Origin: Aureimonas sp. AU12 | GTDB lineage: Bacteria > Pseudomonadota > Alphaproteobacteria > Rhizobiales > Rhizobiaceae | NCBI RefSeq assembly: GCF_001463705.1 | Contig: NZ_BBWH01000047.1 | Coordinates: 1 to 64,000, forward strand | DNA: 64,000 nt | Reading direction: 5' to 3' | In this document: positions 1 to 9,290 of the stretch, piece after piece | How the letters are laid out: the number at the start of each line of letters is the position of its first letter | How positions within the stretch are numbered: the first letter of the stretch is position 1 | Translations under genes and position numbers: made by a program | Notes under the pieces: model-generated | Seen by the model: the letters and a program-made list of their open reading frames with translations, nothing else | Database searches by the model: none | What the model was told of the DNA's origin: nothing

Positions 1-979
1 TGACTACCAGGTCGGCACCCGCGTTCGCGCCCGCCTCAACTTCGACGCCCGCGAAGAGACCGAGCTCGGCACCCTGCGCGCCTTCGCCCGTCTGCAGGCC
101 ACCAACACCGCCGGTGCCAACAACGGCGTCGGCATCGACCAGGCCTACATCCAGCTCGGCGGCCTGCTCATGGGTTACCGCGACACGCTGTGGTCGTCGG
201 GTATCGGCGGTCTGGAAGACGGCCTGCTCACCGACACGGACCTCGTGGTCGGCGACATCAACACCAACCAGGTCTCCTACACCTTCGCAGCCGGCGGCTT
301 CTCGGCCACGATCGGCGCCGAAGATGACGGCACCGGCGACGTCGTTCCGGACGTCCACGCCAAGCTCGTCTATTCGGGCGCCTGGGGCGGTGCTTACATC
401 TCCGGCGTCTACGACGAGACCTACAACCTGGAAGATCTCGACTCGGTCACGCTGAACGGCGTTGCGATCAACCTGGTCGGCCCGTACCCGACCCGTCTCC
501 AGGACGGCAACAACGACGCCTTCGCTCTGAAGGGCGGCGTTCTCCTGAAGGACCTGATCGCTCCTGAGTCGCAGCTGAAGATCGAAGGTCACTACGCCTT
601 CGACCCGACGATCTACGCCGGCATCACCGGTATCGACTCGGTTTCGTCGATCTCGGCTTCGCAGTTCACGACCGCTGGCGTTCCGATCACCCTCGAGTGG
701 GCCGCTGGTGCGGGTTACGCTCAGGCGTTCGGCAAGCTCGGCCTCGCCATTGCCGGCCAGTACGGTGAGACCTTCGACGTCTCGCTGTTCAACACCCGCA
801 ACGGTCTGACGATCGTCGACAACGGCGAGTACTACGCCGGTGTCCTGAACGTCGGCTACCAGATCACGAACAACTTCGCCACGCTCGGCGAAGTCTCGTA
901 CAAGAACGTTGATTTCGGCGGCCCGGTCGGCGAGACCGATCAGGTCTCCGGCTTCCTGCGCTTCCAGCGCGACTTCTAA
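1..979 (+). CDS. Porin, Porin_2 family (3' part)
   Basis: This is the C-terminal 325 residues of an outer-membrane porin that begins before the window; the frame is open from base 2. Alternating polar/aromatic beta-strand sequence runs throughout, for example GHYAFDPTIY, AGAGYAQAFGKLGLAI and GEYYAGVLNVGYQI. The protein ends in Phe (LRFQRDF), the usual recognition signal for outer-membrane barrel insertion. Composition is acidic and Gly/Asn-rich with no Cys, as in the rhizobial Omp2/RopA porins that form general diffusion trimers. Codon use is strongly biased, as expected for an abundant protein. A textbook terminator follows 22 bases after the stop, so it is probably monocistronic or last in its unit. 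Porin class is well supported; the specific name is not. Confidence 0.9.
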   Translation, partial: DYQVGTRVRARLNFDAREETELGTLRAFARLQATNTAGANNGVGIDQAYIQLGGLLMGYRDTLWSSGIGGLEDGLLTDTDLVVGDINTNQVSYTFAAGGFSATIGAEDDGTGDVVPDVHAKLVYSGAWGGAYISGVYDETYNLEDLDSVTLNGVAINLVGPYPTRLQDGNNDAFALKGGVLLKDLIAPESQLKIEGHYAFDPTIYAGITGIDSVSSISASQFTTAGVPITLEWAAGAGYAQAFGKLGLAIAGQYGETFDVSLFNTRNGLTIVDNGEYYAGVLNVGYQITNNFATLGEVSYKNVDFGGPVGETDQVSGFLRFQRDF

Positions 980-1001
980 TCGGATCTCCGATCGGAAACG
1001 G

Positions 1002-1030
1002 AAAGGGCCCGGCGCAAGCCGGGCCTTTTC
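1002..1030 (+). terminator. Intrinsic terminator of the porin gene
   Basis: An 8-bp GC-rich stem (1006-1013 with 1018-1025) has the tetraloop GCAA and is extended by a G-U pair and A-U pairs. It ends in TTTTC. It lies 22 bases after the porin stop codon. Confidence 0.9.
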
Positions 1031-1039
1031 TGCGTTTGA

Positions 1040-1900
1040 GCATCGGTTTTTAGCGCTTGGCGCTGAATGACGATCGCTCCCAGAAGTCGAAGTCGGGAGG
1101 CGAGAGGAAATCCGCGTCCGAGATCATCCGTCCCCTGGCCTCGCCGGGTCCAGCCATTCGAACCCGGGTCTCATTCCCGCAGCATTTCCGGTCGAAAGCG
1201 GATTCGCTTCGTCGTCGGACGATGCGGACAAGACTAAGATCGGAGCATGTCCTGCGAACCGATCGTCGCGGGGGGGCACCCCCCGTTGTGATTGTCTGCA
1301 GGCTCTCATAGCGCTCCCGGACCAATCCCGCTTCGGATGGTTCGGAGCCGTCAATGTCGGCCAGACGGCCGTGATCTCCGCTGATCCCCGGCCATGCTCA
1401 CGCCGCCTGAAGGCGTCGGGGTTCCAATGCTCCAGCACGGATGTCGCCGCCTCTAAGCTGAATCGCATTCTTGGCTGGAACACGTCGACGCGATGCGACG
1501 TGCCACGCGCAAAACCTCGCTTGCCCGCAGCCCATCGTTTTCGCACGACTGGCTCAGGCTCTGAAGCGCAGACCTTTCCAGGCTTGGGCGGACGCCCGTT
1601 GGCGGACGGCCGCGACCGACAGCCTCTGCGACTCCGGCCGGCACTGCGGGCCTTGCCTCTCCCGACGCGCCGTCCAACGCGCCAGGGGCCATCCATCCTC
1701 GAAGATGGGTCGGCCGCGCGTTGGGCGATGATCGCCCCGCCATTTCGAAGCGCGCAAGCGATCGTCACCTGTGCGCGCAGGTCCGGATGCGGCGCCGTCG
1801 CGCGGTCGGTCCTTGCCCGATTTAAGTGAGCCGGGTTCTCCAGAAGAGCGCGTGCGGTTCGCTCGGCGACGTGCGCTGCGGCCCCGGCCGGTTTGGAAAC
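1040..1900. other. Gene-free stretch, no recognised content
   Basis: About 0.9 kb between the porin terminator and the transglycosylase terminator. Open frames exist on both strands, but all are Arg/Pro/Ser-rich, overlap each other and show no domain, signal peptide or convincing ribosome binding site. A G-run/C-run inverted repeat sits at 1270-1284. It may hold an eroded gene or an unrecognised RNA; nothing can be named from sequence alone. Confidence 0.5.
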
Positions 1901-1903
1901 GAC

Positions 1904-1936
1904 GAAGGCGAGGAGCGCCTTTGCGTCCTCGCCTTC
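1904..1936 (-). terminator. Likely terminator of the lytic transglycosylase gene
   Basis: A perfect 11-bp inverted repeat (1904-1914 with 1926-1936) has an 11-base loop. It lies about 70 bases past the minus-strand stop at 2007. The tract after it on the minus strand (GTCGTTTCC) is only modestly T-rich. Confidence 0.6.
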
Positions 1937-2006
1937 TCATTTCCAGTCTTGTCGTGCAGTCCGCGCTCGGCGTCGGCCCGTCGATGCCCGGCCCCGCGGC
2001 GGTGCG

Positions 2007-4199
2007 TCAGCCGCGACGGCCCTGCGTCACGTCGCGTTCGATGTCGAAGCCAGCGCCGAGGCGCATCTTGTAGACCTGATAATTCTCCATCACCCGCTGC
2101 ACGTAGTTGCGCGTCTCGGTGAAGGGGATCATCTCGATCCAGTCGACGACCTCGTCCACGGACTTGCCGCGCGGGTCGCCGAAGCGCTGGATCCACTCGC
2201 GGGCGCGGCGCGGGCCGGCATTGTAAGCCGCGAAGGTGAGGACGTAGGAGCCGTTGAAGTTGTCGATCTGCTGGCCGAGATATTGCGAGCCGAGGAGCGC
2301 GTTGTACGAGACGTCGTTCAGGAGGCGCGTCTCGGAGTAGGCGAGGCCCGCGCTCTTGGCGAGACCCTTGGCCGTCGCCGGCATCACCTGCAGCAGGCCG
2401 AGCGCGCCGACCGGCGACTTGGCTTTCGGGTTGAAGGCGCTTTCCTGGCGCGCGATGGCGTAGGCCAGCGCCTTGCCGGAGGCCGAGATGTTGGCGTCTG
2501 CGGGAATGACGCCGACCGGGAAGGCGAGGGCGGGCGCATCGACGCCTCGCGAATAGGCGGTCTTGCCGACGGTCAGCGCGAGGCTGTGGTCACCGCGCTT
2601 TTCGGCCATCGATGAGAGAACCGCCAGCTCGCCCGGGCTGTCGACGTCCTCGGCCAGCGCCTTGTAGAGAAGGTCGGCGCGGAAGTTCGAGCCGATGTCT
2701 TCGAGGCGCCGGATGGCGCGCACGGCTTCGCGCCGCTCGAAGCGGTCGCGCTCGGCGGCCGAGGGCTTCGGGTAGGCGATCGCGCCGGGGGTGCGGCCGA
2801 GCTTGGCGTTGGCGAGCTGGCCGTAGAAGGTCGCAGAGTGCCGGGCGGCGCGGCCGTAATAGTCCTTGGCGCTGCCCGGGCCGCCGGCCTCGGCGGCGCG
2901 GCCGAGCCAGTAATAGGCGCGCGACTGCGACAGCGGCCGGTTCGAGATTTGCGCGATGCGGGCGAAGTGCTTCGAGGCGGTGCCAGCGTCTCCGAGATAG
3001 CGCAGCGCGTACCAGCCGGCATGGAACTCGGCCTCGACCGATTCGGTCACGCCCTCGGCCGAATGGTTGGCGACGAGGCGGTAGGCGTCCTTTCGGTCGC
3101 CCTGCTCGAGCAGCATGCGCGAGACGATGCGGCGCTCGTTCCACCACGCGTCGGGATCGACGAGCGAGGCGCGGTCGCGCGGCACGCGCTCGATCAGCGC
3201 GGCGGCTTCGCGCGCCTTCTCCTGCTTGCGCAGGGTCTCGACGACCGTGAAGACATAGCTCGGGTCGGTCTTGAAGGCAGCGGGAACCTGGTTGAGGATC
3301 TTGTCGGCATTGGGCGCGCCGGAGATCTGCGCGGCGCGCGCCTTGAACAGCGGTTCGGCGCCGGCCAGCTTGGCGACGCGCGAGGCGTCGTTCACGCGGT
3401 CGGCATAGAGCAGCATGTCCATGCGCGCCTTGTGGTCGGCGCGGGTCAGGAGTGTGCCGAACGAGGCGAGCATCTCGCTCTCGGTCGACTTGTCGAACTT
3501 GTCGTTACGCCAGGACTTGACGATGAGCGCCTTGGCCTTGCCGGCCTGCCCGAGTTCGAGGAAGGCGCGCGCCAGCGCCATCGAGCCTTCCGGCGTCTTC
3601 GGCGCGTCGGAGGCGAAGGCGCCGACGACGTCCGAGGCGCGCAGACGGTCGCGGTAGAGCGCACGTTCGAGATTGGCGCGTACCGTGCCCATGCCCGGCC
3701 AGTCACGCAGTTCCATCGCGGTGTGGGCGATCTCGGCGGCGGGCACATCGCTCGTGCCGCGCAGTGCGATGGCCCAGGAGAGGATGTGCCGGTCGAGCGA
3801 ACCGGGCGTCATGCCCTCGCGGATCGCGAGCGCACGCGGCACGTCGCGATAGGTCGCGTCGAGCCCGTCCTTCAGCCCGCCGCGCACCGGCGAGACGTTG
3901 GAGACGCGCGCGCCCATCGCGGCGATCGACGAGGTGAAGGCCGCCGCATCCGGCGCCGGCGCTGCGCTGGATGCGGGCGCGGCGGGTGCCGGGCGCAGCA
4001 GCGGATTGGCGGATGGGGCCGGCGTGCCGAAGCGGTCGGTGTCGGGCTCGGCCTTCTGCCGACCGAGACCCAGCGTCGGCATCTTGAAGCTCGGCATGGG
4101 AATGCGGTCGAGGAAGGATTCGGCGCCGGCCGTGCTCGCAGCCAGGGCGGACAGGAGCGCCGGCACGATCAGGATCCGGGCGCGCGTCGACTGTCTCAT
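2007..4199 (-). CDS. Soluble lytic murein transglycosylase (Slt70-like, GH23)
   Basis: Cleaves the MurNAc-GlcNAc bond of peptidoglycan in the periplasm, leaving 1,6-anhydro ends. The 730-residue protein starts with a signal peptide (MRQSTRARILIVPALLSALA, cleavage near AGA-ES). A long Ala-rich alpha-superhelical region follows, as in Slt70, and a C-terminal SLT domain lies at about 575-690. The catalytic Glu is in ARQESAFNP (about residue 586), followed by GALGLLQVMPATA and TFAAYNAG, all family signatures. The ATG at 4199 is chosen because AGGAGG lies just upstream and the signal peptide begins there; an upstream in-frame start at 4295 would add 32 non-secretory residues. It stands alone, divergent from dapA. 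Confidence 0.93.
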   Translation of the reverse strand: MRQSTRARILIVPALLSALAASTAGAESFLDRIPMPSFKMPTLGLGRQKAEPDTDRFGTPAPSANPLLRPAPAAPASSAAPAPDAAAFTSSIAAMGARVSNVSPVRGGLKDGLDATYRDVPRALAIREGMTPGSLDRHILSWAIALRGTSDVPAAEIAHTAMELRDWPGMGTVRANLERALYRDRLRASDVVGAFASDAPKTPEGSMALARAFLELGQAGKAKALIVKSWRNDKFDKSTESEMLASFGTLLTRADHKARMDMLLYADRVNDASRVAKLAGAEPLFKARAAQISGAPNADKILNQVPAAFKTDPSYVFTVVETLRKQEKAREAAALIERVPRDRASLVDPDAWWNERRIVSRMLLEQGDRKDAYRLVANHSAEGVTESVEAEFHAGWYALRYLGDAGTASKHFARIAQISNRPLSQSRAYYWLGRAAEAGGPGSAKDYYGRAARHSATFYGQLANAKLGRTPGAIAYPKPSAAERDRFERREAVRAIRRLEDIGSNFRADLLYKALAEDVDSPGELAVLSSMAEKRGDHSLALTVGKTAYSRGVDAPALAFPVGVIPADANISASGKALAYAIARQESAFNPKAKSPVGALGLLQVMPATAKGLAKSAGLAYSETRLLNDVSYNALLGSQYLGQQIDNFNGSYVLTFAAYNAGPRRAREWIQRFGDPRGKSVDEVVDWIEMIPFTETRNYVQRVMENYQVYKMRLGAGFDIERDVTQGRRG

Positions 4200-4490
4200 G
4201 AAACCTCCTGCAGCATCGTCGTCACCGGCGCGTGGAAACGGCCGCGCATGGTCACCAAAGGTCTCACGAACACGATGAAGATCCGGTAAAGCCACCCGCC
4301 GTCAGCGGGATCACGGTCGCTTGTTTCGGCTTCTGCGCTTCATTATGGTGCGCCGTCCGCATGGGGGCAAAGCGGCTCTTCGCCGCCCTGCTTCCTTGGA
4401 CGACACGGGGAATGCCACGCCAAGCCGCGCTTTTTGTGGCGCCGGCCGGCCGCCGCTGCCCCTCCATTTTCAGTCGCCGGGAGTGACGAC

Positions 4491-5375
4491 ATGCAGTTCA
4501 AGGGCTCGCTCACGGCTCTGATTACCCCCTTTGCGGCCGATGGCAGCCTGGACGAGGCCGCCTTCGGCGAATTCGTCGAGTGGCAGATCGGGGAGGGCAC
4601 GCAAGGGCTGGTTCCCGTGGGCACCACGGGCGAGAGCCCGACGCTGACGCATGCCGAGCACAAGCGCGCGGTGGAGATCTGCATCGAGGTCGCGGCCGGG
4701 CGCGTGCCGGTCATGGCGGGTGCGGGCTCCAACAACACGGCCGAGGCGGTGGATCTCGCACGCTTCGCGCAGAGCGCCGGCGCAGACGGCGCGCTCGTCG
4801 TGACGCCCTACTACAACAAGCCGACGCAGCGCGGCCTTTACGAACACTATGCCGCCGTCGCACGCGCCACCACGATCCCGATCTTCATCTACAACATTCC
4901 GCCGCGCTCGGTGATCGACATGAGCGTCGAGACGATGGCGCGGCTGCATGCGGACTTCCCGACCATCGTCGGGGTGAAGGACGCGACCGCCAAGCTCGAC
5001 CGCGTCTCCGACCAGCGCCATGCCTGCGGCCAGGACTTCATTCAGCTCTCGGGCGAGGACGCCACCGCGCTCGGCTTCAACGCCCAGGGCGGACACGGCT
5101 GCATCTCGGTCACCGCCAACGTCGCGCCGCGCCTCTGCGCCGAGTTTCAGGCCGCGAGCCTCGGCCACCAGATGCCCCTCGCGCTGGAGCTTCAGGACCG
5201 GCTTTTCCCGCTGCACAAGGCGATCTTCATCGAGCCGGGCCTTTGCGGCGTGAAGTATGCGCTGTCGCGCCTCGGCCGGGGCCACAACCGGATGCGCTCG
5301 CCGCTCGTGCCGATCGAGGCTTCCACCGAGCAGCAGATCGACGCCGCGCTGCGCCATGCCGGCCTCCTGAATTGA
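4491..5375 (+). CDS. dapA: 4-hydroxy-tetrahydrodipicolinate synthase
   Basis: Condenses pyruvate with aspartate semialdehyde, the first committed step of lysine and meso-diaminopimelate synthesis. At 294 residues it has the standard length of the TIM-barrel family. The Schiff-base lysine is K163 in VGVKDAT; Y134 and R139 ([10 protein letters not shown]) and the GTTGESPTL loop are all in place. The start at 4491 follows GGGAG at good spacing and gives the usual N-terminus ([14 protein letters not shown]). It is followed 85 bases later by smpB, a common arrangement in this order. Confidence 0.97.
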   Translation: MQFKGSLTALITPFAADGSLDEAAFGEFVEWQIGEGTQGLVPVGTTGESPTLTHAEHKRAVEICIEVAAGRVPVMAGAGSNNTAEAVDLARFAQSAGADGALVVTPYYNKPTQRGLYEHYAAVARATTIPIFIYNIPPRSVIDMSVETMARLHADFPTIVGVKDATAKLDRVSDQRHACGQDFIQLSGEDATALGFNAQGGHGCISVTANVAPRLCAEFQAASLGHQMPLALELQDRLFPLHKAIFIEPGLCGVKYALSRLGRGHNRMRSPLVPIEASTEQQIDAALRHAGLLN

Positions 5376-5460
5376 TCCGGCGGGGCTTGCGCCCACATAC
5401 AGACGATGAGTTTCGCGAGGGGGCGCCGGTCGGCGTCCCTTCGCATGAAGGGCGACCGCA

Positions 5461-5940
5461 ATGACCAAAGCTCCGCACACGAAGTCGAACGTCGTCGCCG
5501 ACAATCGCAAGGCGCGGTTCCACTACGAGATCATCGACACGCTGGAGACTGGGCTCGTGCTGACGGGCACCGAGGTCAAGGCGCTGCGGCTCGGCCGCGC
5601 GACGATCGCCGAATCCTACGCCACCGAGGAGGGCGGCGAGATCTGGCTGATCAATTCCTACGTGCCGGAATATCTGCAGGCCAACCGTTTCAACCACGAG
5701 CCCAAGCGCCGCCGCAAGCTGCTCGTCCATGCCGCGCAGCGCAACCGTCTGGCCGGCGCCGTCCAGCGCGACGGCATGACCCTCATTCCGCTGAAGATCT
5801 ACTTCAACGAGCAGGGCCGCGCGAAGCTCGAACTGGCGGTCGCCAAGGGCAAGAACGCTCCGGACAAGCGCGAGACGCTGAAGGAGCGCGACTGGAACCG
5901 GCAGAAGCAGCGCGTCATGAAGGAGGGCGGGCGCGACTGA
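5461..5940 (+). CDS. smpB: SsrA-binding protein SmpB
   Basis: Binds tmRNA and delivers it to stalled ribosomes for trans-translation. The 159-residue protein has the family motifs: [11 protein letters not shown] near the N-terminus, TGTEVKALR, and SYVPEY. The C-terminal tail is basic ([17 protein letters not shown]), as needed for entry into the decoding centre. It lies downstream of dapA on the same strand. No frameshift or truncation is seen. Confidence 0.97.
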   Translation: MTKAPHTKSNVVADNRKARFHYEIIDTLETGLVLTGTEVKALRLGRATIAESYATEEGGEIWLINSYVPEYLQANRFNHEPKRRRKLLVHAAQRNRLAGAVQRDGMTLIPLKIYFNEQGRAKLELAVAKGKNAPDKRETLKERDWNRQKQRVMKEGGRD

Positions 5941-6155
5941 CCCACCGCCGCTCTCGCAAGCTTGACCGACCGTAGCAGCACTCGCAGTCCGCAAGCCGTC
6001 GAGGATTTCGCGCCATCGACGATCGCTGCGTAGACGGGCGCGCGCCGGACTGCGATGGGTCCACCGGCCGCCTTCGGGCTCGACCCGTCGGGCGCCAACG
6101 GCTCCGATGGACTCTTGCGCTTTGATCGAAGCGGCGTGACGATGGCCCAAAAGCC

Positions 6156-6162
6156 GGGAGGA
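6156..6162 (+). promoter_or_regulatory. Shine-Dalgarno site deciding a GTG start
   Basis: GGGAGGA lies six bases before GTG at 6169. The in-frame ATG at 6142 has no comparable site, so the GTG is preferred for the peroxiredoxin gene. Confidence 0.6.
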
Positions 6163-6168
6163 CACGCC

Positions 6169-6750
6169 GTGACGGATCTGACCATCTTGCCCGAGGGTCT
6201 CGAAGCCCCCTTCGACGACGGGGCGGCGAGCCATCTTCTGGGCCGCACCCTGCCGAGGGTCGCGCTGCCGGCGACGAGCGGCCCGCCCGTGGATCTCGGT
6301 CAGCTGCGGGGAACGGTGGTCCTCTACGCCTATCCGATGACGGGGCGCCCCGGCGCGCCGCTGCCGGGCGGCTGGAACGAGATTCCCGGCGCTCGCGGCT
6401 GCACCCCGCAGGCCTGCGGCTTCCGCGATCAATTCGCCGAGTTGAAGGCGCTCGGCGTCGCCCATGTCTTCGGCCTCTCGACGCAGACCACCGGCTACCA
6501 GCGCGAAGCCGCCGAGCGGCTGCACCTGCCGTTCCCGCTTCTGTCGGATGCCGGGCTCGACGTGCAGGACATGCTAGACCTGCCGACCTTCGAGGTGGAC
6601 GGCGATCTCCTTCTCAAGCGGCTCACGATGATCGTGCGGGACGGCGAGATCGTCGCGCTGTTCTATCCCGTGTTCCCGCCCGACCGGAATGCAGCCGACG
6701 TCGCCGACTGGCTGCGCCGGCACCCGGAGGACGGTGCCGCCCATCACTGA
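6169..6750 (+). CDS. Peroxiredoxin-like (AhpC/TSA, redoxin family) protein
   Basis: A probable thiol peroxidase of the thioredoxin fold, 193 residues from the GTG start. The fold signatures are a redoxin core beginning LGRTLPRVALPATSG, the strand VVLYAYPMTG, and the peroxidatic segment GARGCTPQACGFRDQF. That segment places Cys within the helix expected for the BCP/PrxQ class, although the canonical PxxxTxxC is rewritten as GCTPQAC. The C-terminal part has FPLLSDAGL and a strand-turn typical of the family. It probably reduces peroxides or acts as a thiol oxidoreductase; the substrate is unknown. An alternative start is ATG 6142. Confidence 0.8.
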   Translation: MTDLTILPEGLEAPFDDGAASHLLGRTLPRVALPATSGPPVDLGQLRGTVVLYAYPMTGRPGAPLPGGWNEIPGARGCTPQACGFRDQFAELKALGVAHVFGLSTQTTGYQREAAERLHLPFPLLSDAGLDVQDMLDLPTFEVDGDLLLKRLTMIVRDGEIVALFYPVFPPDRNAADVADWLRRHPEDGAAHH

Positions 6751-7180
6751 GAGGGAGCGGCGCGCGATCGATCCGTGCATCCACATGTCGCGCGTCACGG
6801 TATCATTGGCTCAAGGAGCCACGCCGCCGCTGATGCCATCGGCATCTCCGGCCGGACAAGAAGAGCGCCGGCGCGAGGGGGCTGCACGCCTGCCATTGCC
6901 CTTGTCATTCGCCCCGGATGGCGAACAAGAACTGCAGGCTATCCTCGATCTGTCGCCCTTCGAGGCGAATTCGGTCCCTTCAATCGAACGGCGACTGCCG
7001 TGCAGGACGTAGATCTCGTCACCATCCTGTAACGGATTTCTTCACCCGATCGAAGCGTTGGCGAACGGGCTGACCGGCTCCAGGCCGGCAAGCGAACGGT
7101 CCAGTCCCGCTACCAAGCGCTACCAAGCTCTACCGAGCGCGGATGGAAGCGGACGCTACGCGTTACGGCGTCTCGCGCGA
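6751..7180. other. Gene-free intergenic stretch
   Basis: About 430 bases between the peroxiredoxin gene and the end of the converging Asp/Arg-rich gene. No convincing gene, hairpin terminator or RNA was seen. A short imperfect direct repeat (CTACCAAG, twice) lies near 7110-7130. Confidence 0.5.
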
Positions 7181-7540
7181 TCAGTTGTCCCAGCCGTCGT
7201 CGTCCCAGCGCCGGTCGTCGCGGCGATCGTATCGGTCATCACGGTCGTACCGACGGCGGTCGTCGCGCCGATCGTAGCTGCGGCGATCGTCGCGCCGGTT
7301 GTCGTATCCACGCCGATCGTCGCGTCGATACTCGTCGCCGCGGCGGCGATCGTCGCGGCGCGGCTGGGCGACCACACGGCCGCCATTGCGCTCGATCTGC
7401 TGGCACGTGCTGTTGCGCGGGTTCTGCAGGCAGAAGTGGAAGATTTCGGCCGCGCTTTGCGCACGGGCCGGCGCGGCGGGAAGGGCGGCACCCGTGCCGA
7501 TGACGACGAGTGCCATGACGAACTGCGAGATGCGGCGCAT
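7181..7540 (-). CDS. Secreted Asp/Arg-repeat protein, unknown function
   Basis: A 119-residue protein not assigned to a known family. An N-terminal signal peptide (MRRISQFVMALVVIGTGAAL, cleavage near ARA-QS) precedes a short ordered part with two Cys (FHFCLQNPRNSTCQQIE). The rest, about 70 residues, is low-complexity RDDRR/YDRRDD repeats ending in Trp/Asp-rich sequence. It is probably periplasmic or secreted. The charge-alternating tail could bind metals or anionic polymer, but this is inference. The ATG at 7540 is used because the signal peptide begins there; an upstream GTG at 7570 would add ten residues. Neither has a strong ribosome binding site. Confidence 0.72.
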   Translation of the reverse strand: MRRISQFVMALVVIGTGAALPAAPARAQSAAEIFHFCLQNPRNSTCQQIERNGGRVVAQPRRDDRRRGDEYRRDDRRGYDNRRDDRRSYDRRDDRRRYDRDDRYDRRDDRRWDDDGWDN

Positions 7541-7754
7541 GAGAAGGGATCTTTCGTTGTGGTTCGGCACGCGAGTCGAGCGGAAGAATGGACGAGGGAG
7601 CGCACATGTTCCCTTGCCGGCATGCTGCAGTGCGAGACTGGCGGGGCGTTTGTACCCTGCGTCTCACCGACTGAGCATCACCTCCGCAGGCTCATGAGCG
7701 TCACTCTGCCCCCCGGTGGCCTGAACCCGACATGAATGCCGGGTCGTCCTGCGT

Positions 7755-8435
7755 TCAGGCAGGCGGGACGCCGAGGAACTCCGCGACGCCTTCGAAGACG
7801 TCGGCGAACATCGCCTCCGTCAGGCGGCCGGTGTTCGTGTTGTAGCGCGAGCAATGGTAGCTCGAGGCGATGCGCAGGCCCGCCACATCATGCGCGCCGT
7901 TATGCGAGAAGGGGGCGTCCTTCAGCTTGGCGCCGAGCGCGCGCACGGTCGAGTCATGGGCGATGCGCCCGAGCGTGACGATGGCCGCGAGGTTCGGCAA
8001 TTGGCGGATCGTCGGCGTCAGGAATTGCCGGCAGGCGTTGATTTCGGCCCCGATCGGCTTGTTTTCGGGCGGCACGCAGCGCACGGCGTTGGTGATCGCC
8101 GCCCTCGTCAATTCCAGGCTGTCGTCGGGCCGGGCCTCGAACGTGCCGCGCGCGAAGCCGAAGCGCTTCAGCGTCGCGTAGAGGAGATCGCCGGCATAGT
8201 CGCCGGTGAAGGGGCGGCCCGTGCGGTTGGCGCCGCGAACACCGGGCGCAAGGCCCACCACGAGCAGCCGGACCTCGGCCGGACCCGAGCGCGGCAGGAA
8301 GGTTTCGACCGGGGCATTGTGCCAACCAGGCTCCCTCTCTCGCCATTCCTCGCGGAAGGCGACGAGGCGCGGGCAGATCGGGCAGTCGCGCGAGGGCGAG
8401 GCGCCGGGCAGGGCGATGGGCACGTAAGGGGGCAT
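7755..8435 (-). CDS. Type V uracil-DNA glycosylase (UdgB-like)
   Basis: Removes uracil and related deaminated bases from DNA as the first step of base excision repair. The 226-residue protein has the family-5 active-site motif GLAPGVRGANRTGRPFTGD and the C-terminal motif SSYHCSRYNTNTGRL. Cysteines in CPICPRL, AVRCVPP, INACRQF and the later YHCSRY segment are the candidate Fe-S ligands of this class. It is tail-to-head with the NYN gene (27-base gap, same strand), so co-transcription is likely. Confidence 0.92.
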   Translation of the reverse strand: MPPYVPIALPGASPSRDCPICPRLVAFREEWREREPGWHNAPVETFLPRSGPAEVRLLVVGLAPGVRGANRTGRPFTGDYAGDLLYATLKRFGFARGTFEARPDDSLELTRAAITNAVRCVPPENKPIGAEINACRQFLTPTIRQLPNLAAIVTLGRIAHDSTVRALGAKLKDAPFSHNGAHDVAGLRIASSYHCSRYNTNTGRLTEAMFADVFEGVAEFLGVPPA

Positions 8436-8462
8436 GGGGGGTCTGCGATCCGGCGTCGGCGC

Positions 8463-9056
8463 TCAGTCGTCCTCGCTGGGCTCGGGCGTCTCGGCCTCGG
8501 CGCGCCGGGCGAGGCGGGCTTCGCGCTCGGCCGGGCTGCGGCCGACTTCGGTCTGCAGCGAGCGCAGGTCGATGAAATGGTCGGCCTGCCGGCGCAGGTC
8601 GTCGGCGATCATCGGCGGTTGGGTCGACAGGGTGGAGACGACCGAGACCTTGCGGCCCTTGCGCTGCAGAGCCTCGACGAGCGAGCGGAAGTCGCCGTCG
8701 CCGGAGAAGAGCACGAAATGATCCACCGTCTCGGCCAGTTCCATGGCGTCGATGGCGAGCTCGATGTCCATGTTGCCCTTGATCTTGCGGCGGCCCATCG
8801 AGTCCGTGAACTCCTTGGCCGCCTTCGTCACGACGCTGTAGCCGTTGTAGTCCAGCCAGTCGATCAGCGGCCGGATCGAGGAGTATTCCTGGTCCTCGAC
8901 CATCGCCGTGTAATAATAGGCGCGCAGCAGGTAGCCGCGCTTCTGGAAGGCGGTGAGCAGCTTCTTGTAGTCGATGTCGAAGCCGAGCGCCCGCGACGTC
9001 GCATAGAGGTTGGCGCCGTCGATGAAGAGGGCGATCTTTTCTCTGGAATCGAACAT
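8463..9056 (-). CDS. NYN domain protein, LabA/DUF88 family
   Basis: A 197-residue member of the NYN (PIN-like) family, predicted to be a metal-dependent RNase. The fold begins at once with IALFIDGANLYA (first acidic residue). KGNMDIELAIDAME and FSGDGDFRSLVEAL carry the remaining conserved Asp residues. The C-terminal 30 residues are charged and Ala/Glu-rich, probably disordered. The start at 9056 fits the family N-terminus (MFDSREKIALF); the long upstream extension of the open frame is not used. Divergent from rpoZ and probably co-transcribed with the uracil-DNA glycosylase. RNA targets are unknown. Confidence 0.88.
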   Translation of the reverse strand: MFDSREKIALFIDGANLYATSRALGFDIDYKKLLTAFQKRGYLLRAYYYTAMVEDQEYSSIRPLIDWLDYNGYSVVTKAAKEFTDSMGRRKIKGNMDIELAIDAMELAETVDHFVLFSGDGDFRSLVEALQRKGRKVSVVSTLSTQPPMIADDLRRQADHFIDLRSLQTEVGRSPAEREARLARRAEAETPEPSEDD

Positions 9057-9290
9057 CGAACGCTTTCGCTGCTGAAATCGGATTGCGCCGCAAACGGGGC
9101 CGGCGCGCGCAGAATGGCCGAGGCCCATCGGACTGGCGCGAAGGATAGCGGCCGACCCGCTCGATGCCAACGAAAAGGCACAAGCCCGGCCACCGTTCAC
9201 ACTTAAACGGGCGCTTGCCCCTTGTGCGGAAATTGTCAAGGGGTTAGACGGGCGGTTCAGCTCTTTGAATCATATCCCGAGGAGACAGGC

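Noticed and set aside
1150-1170. A TTCGAA-containing segment resembling a tRNA T-loop.
   Set aside because: The five bases on each side do not pair as a T-stem and no acceptor or anticodon arm follows on either strand.
1270-1284. G-run/C-run inverted repeat as a terminator.
   Set aside because: The central loop is only two bases and no T tract follows on either strand.
7058-7735. A Val/Ala-rich plus-strand frame resembling a membrane protein.
   Set aside because: It is the complement of the RDDRR repeats of the secreted minus-strand protein, which has a signal peptide.
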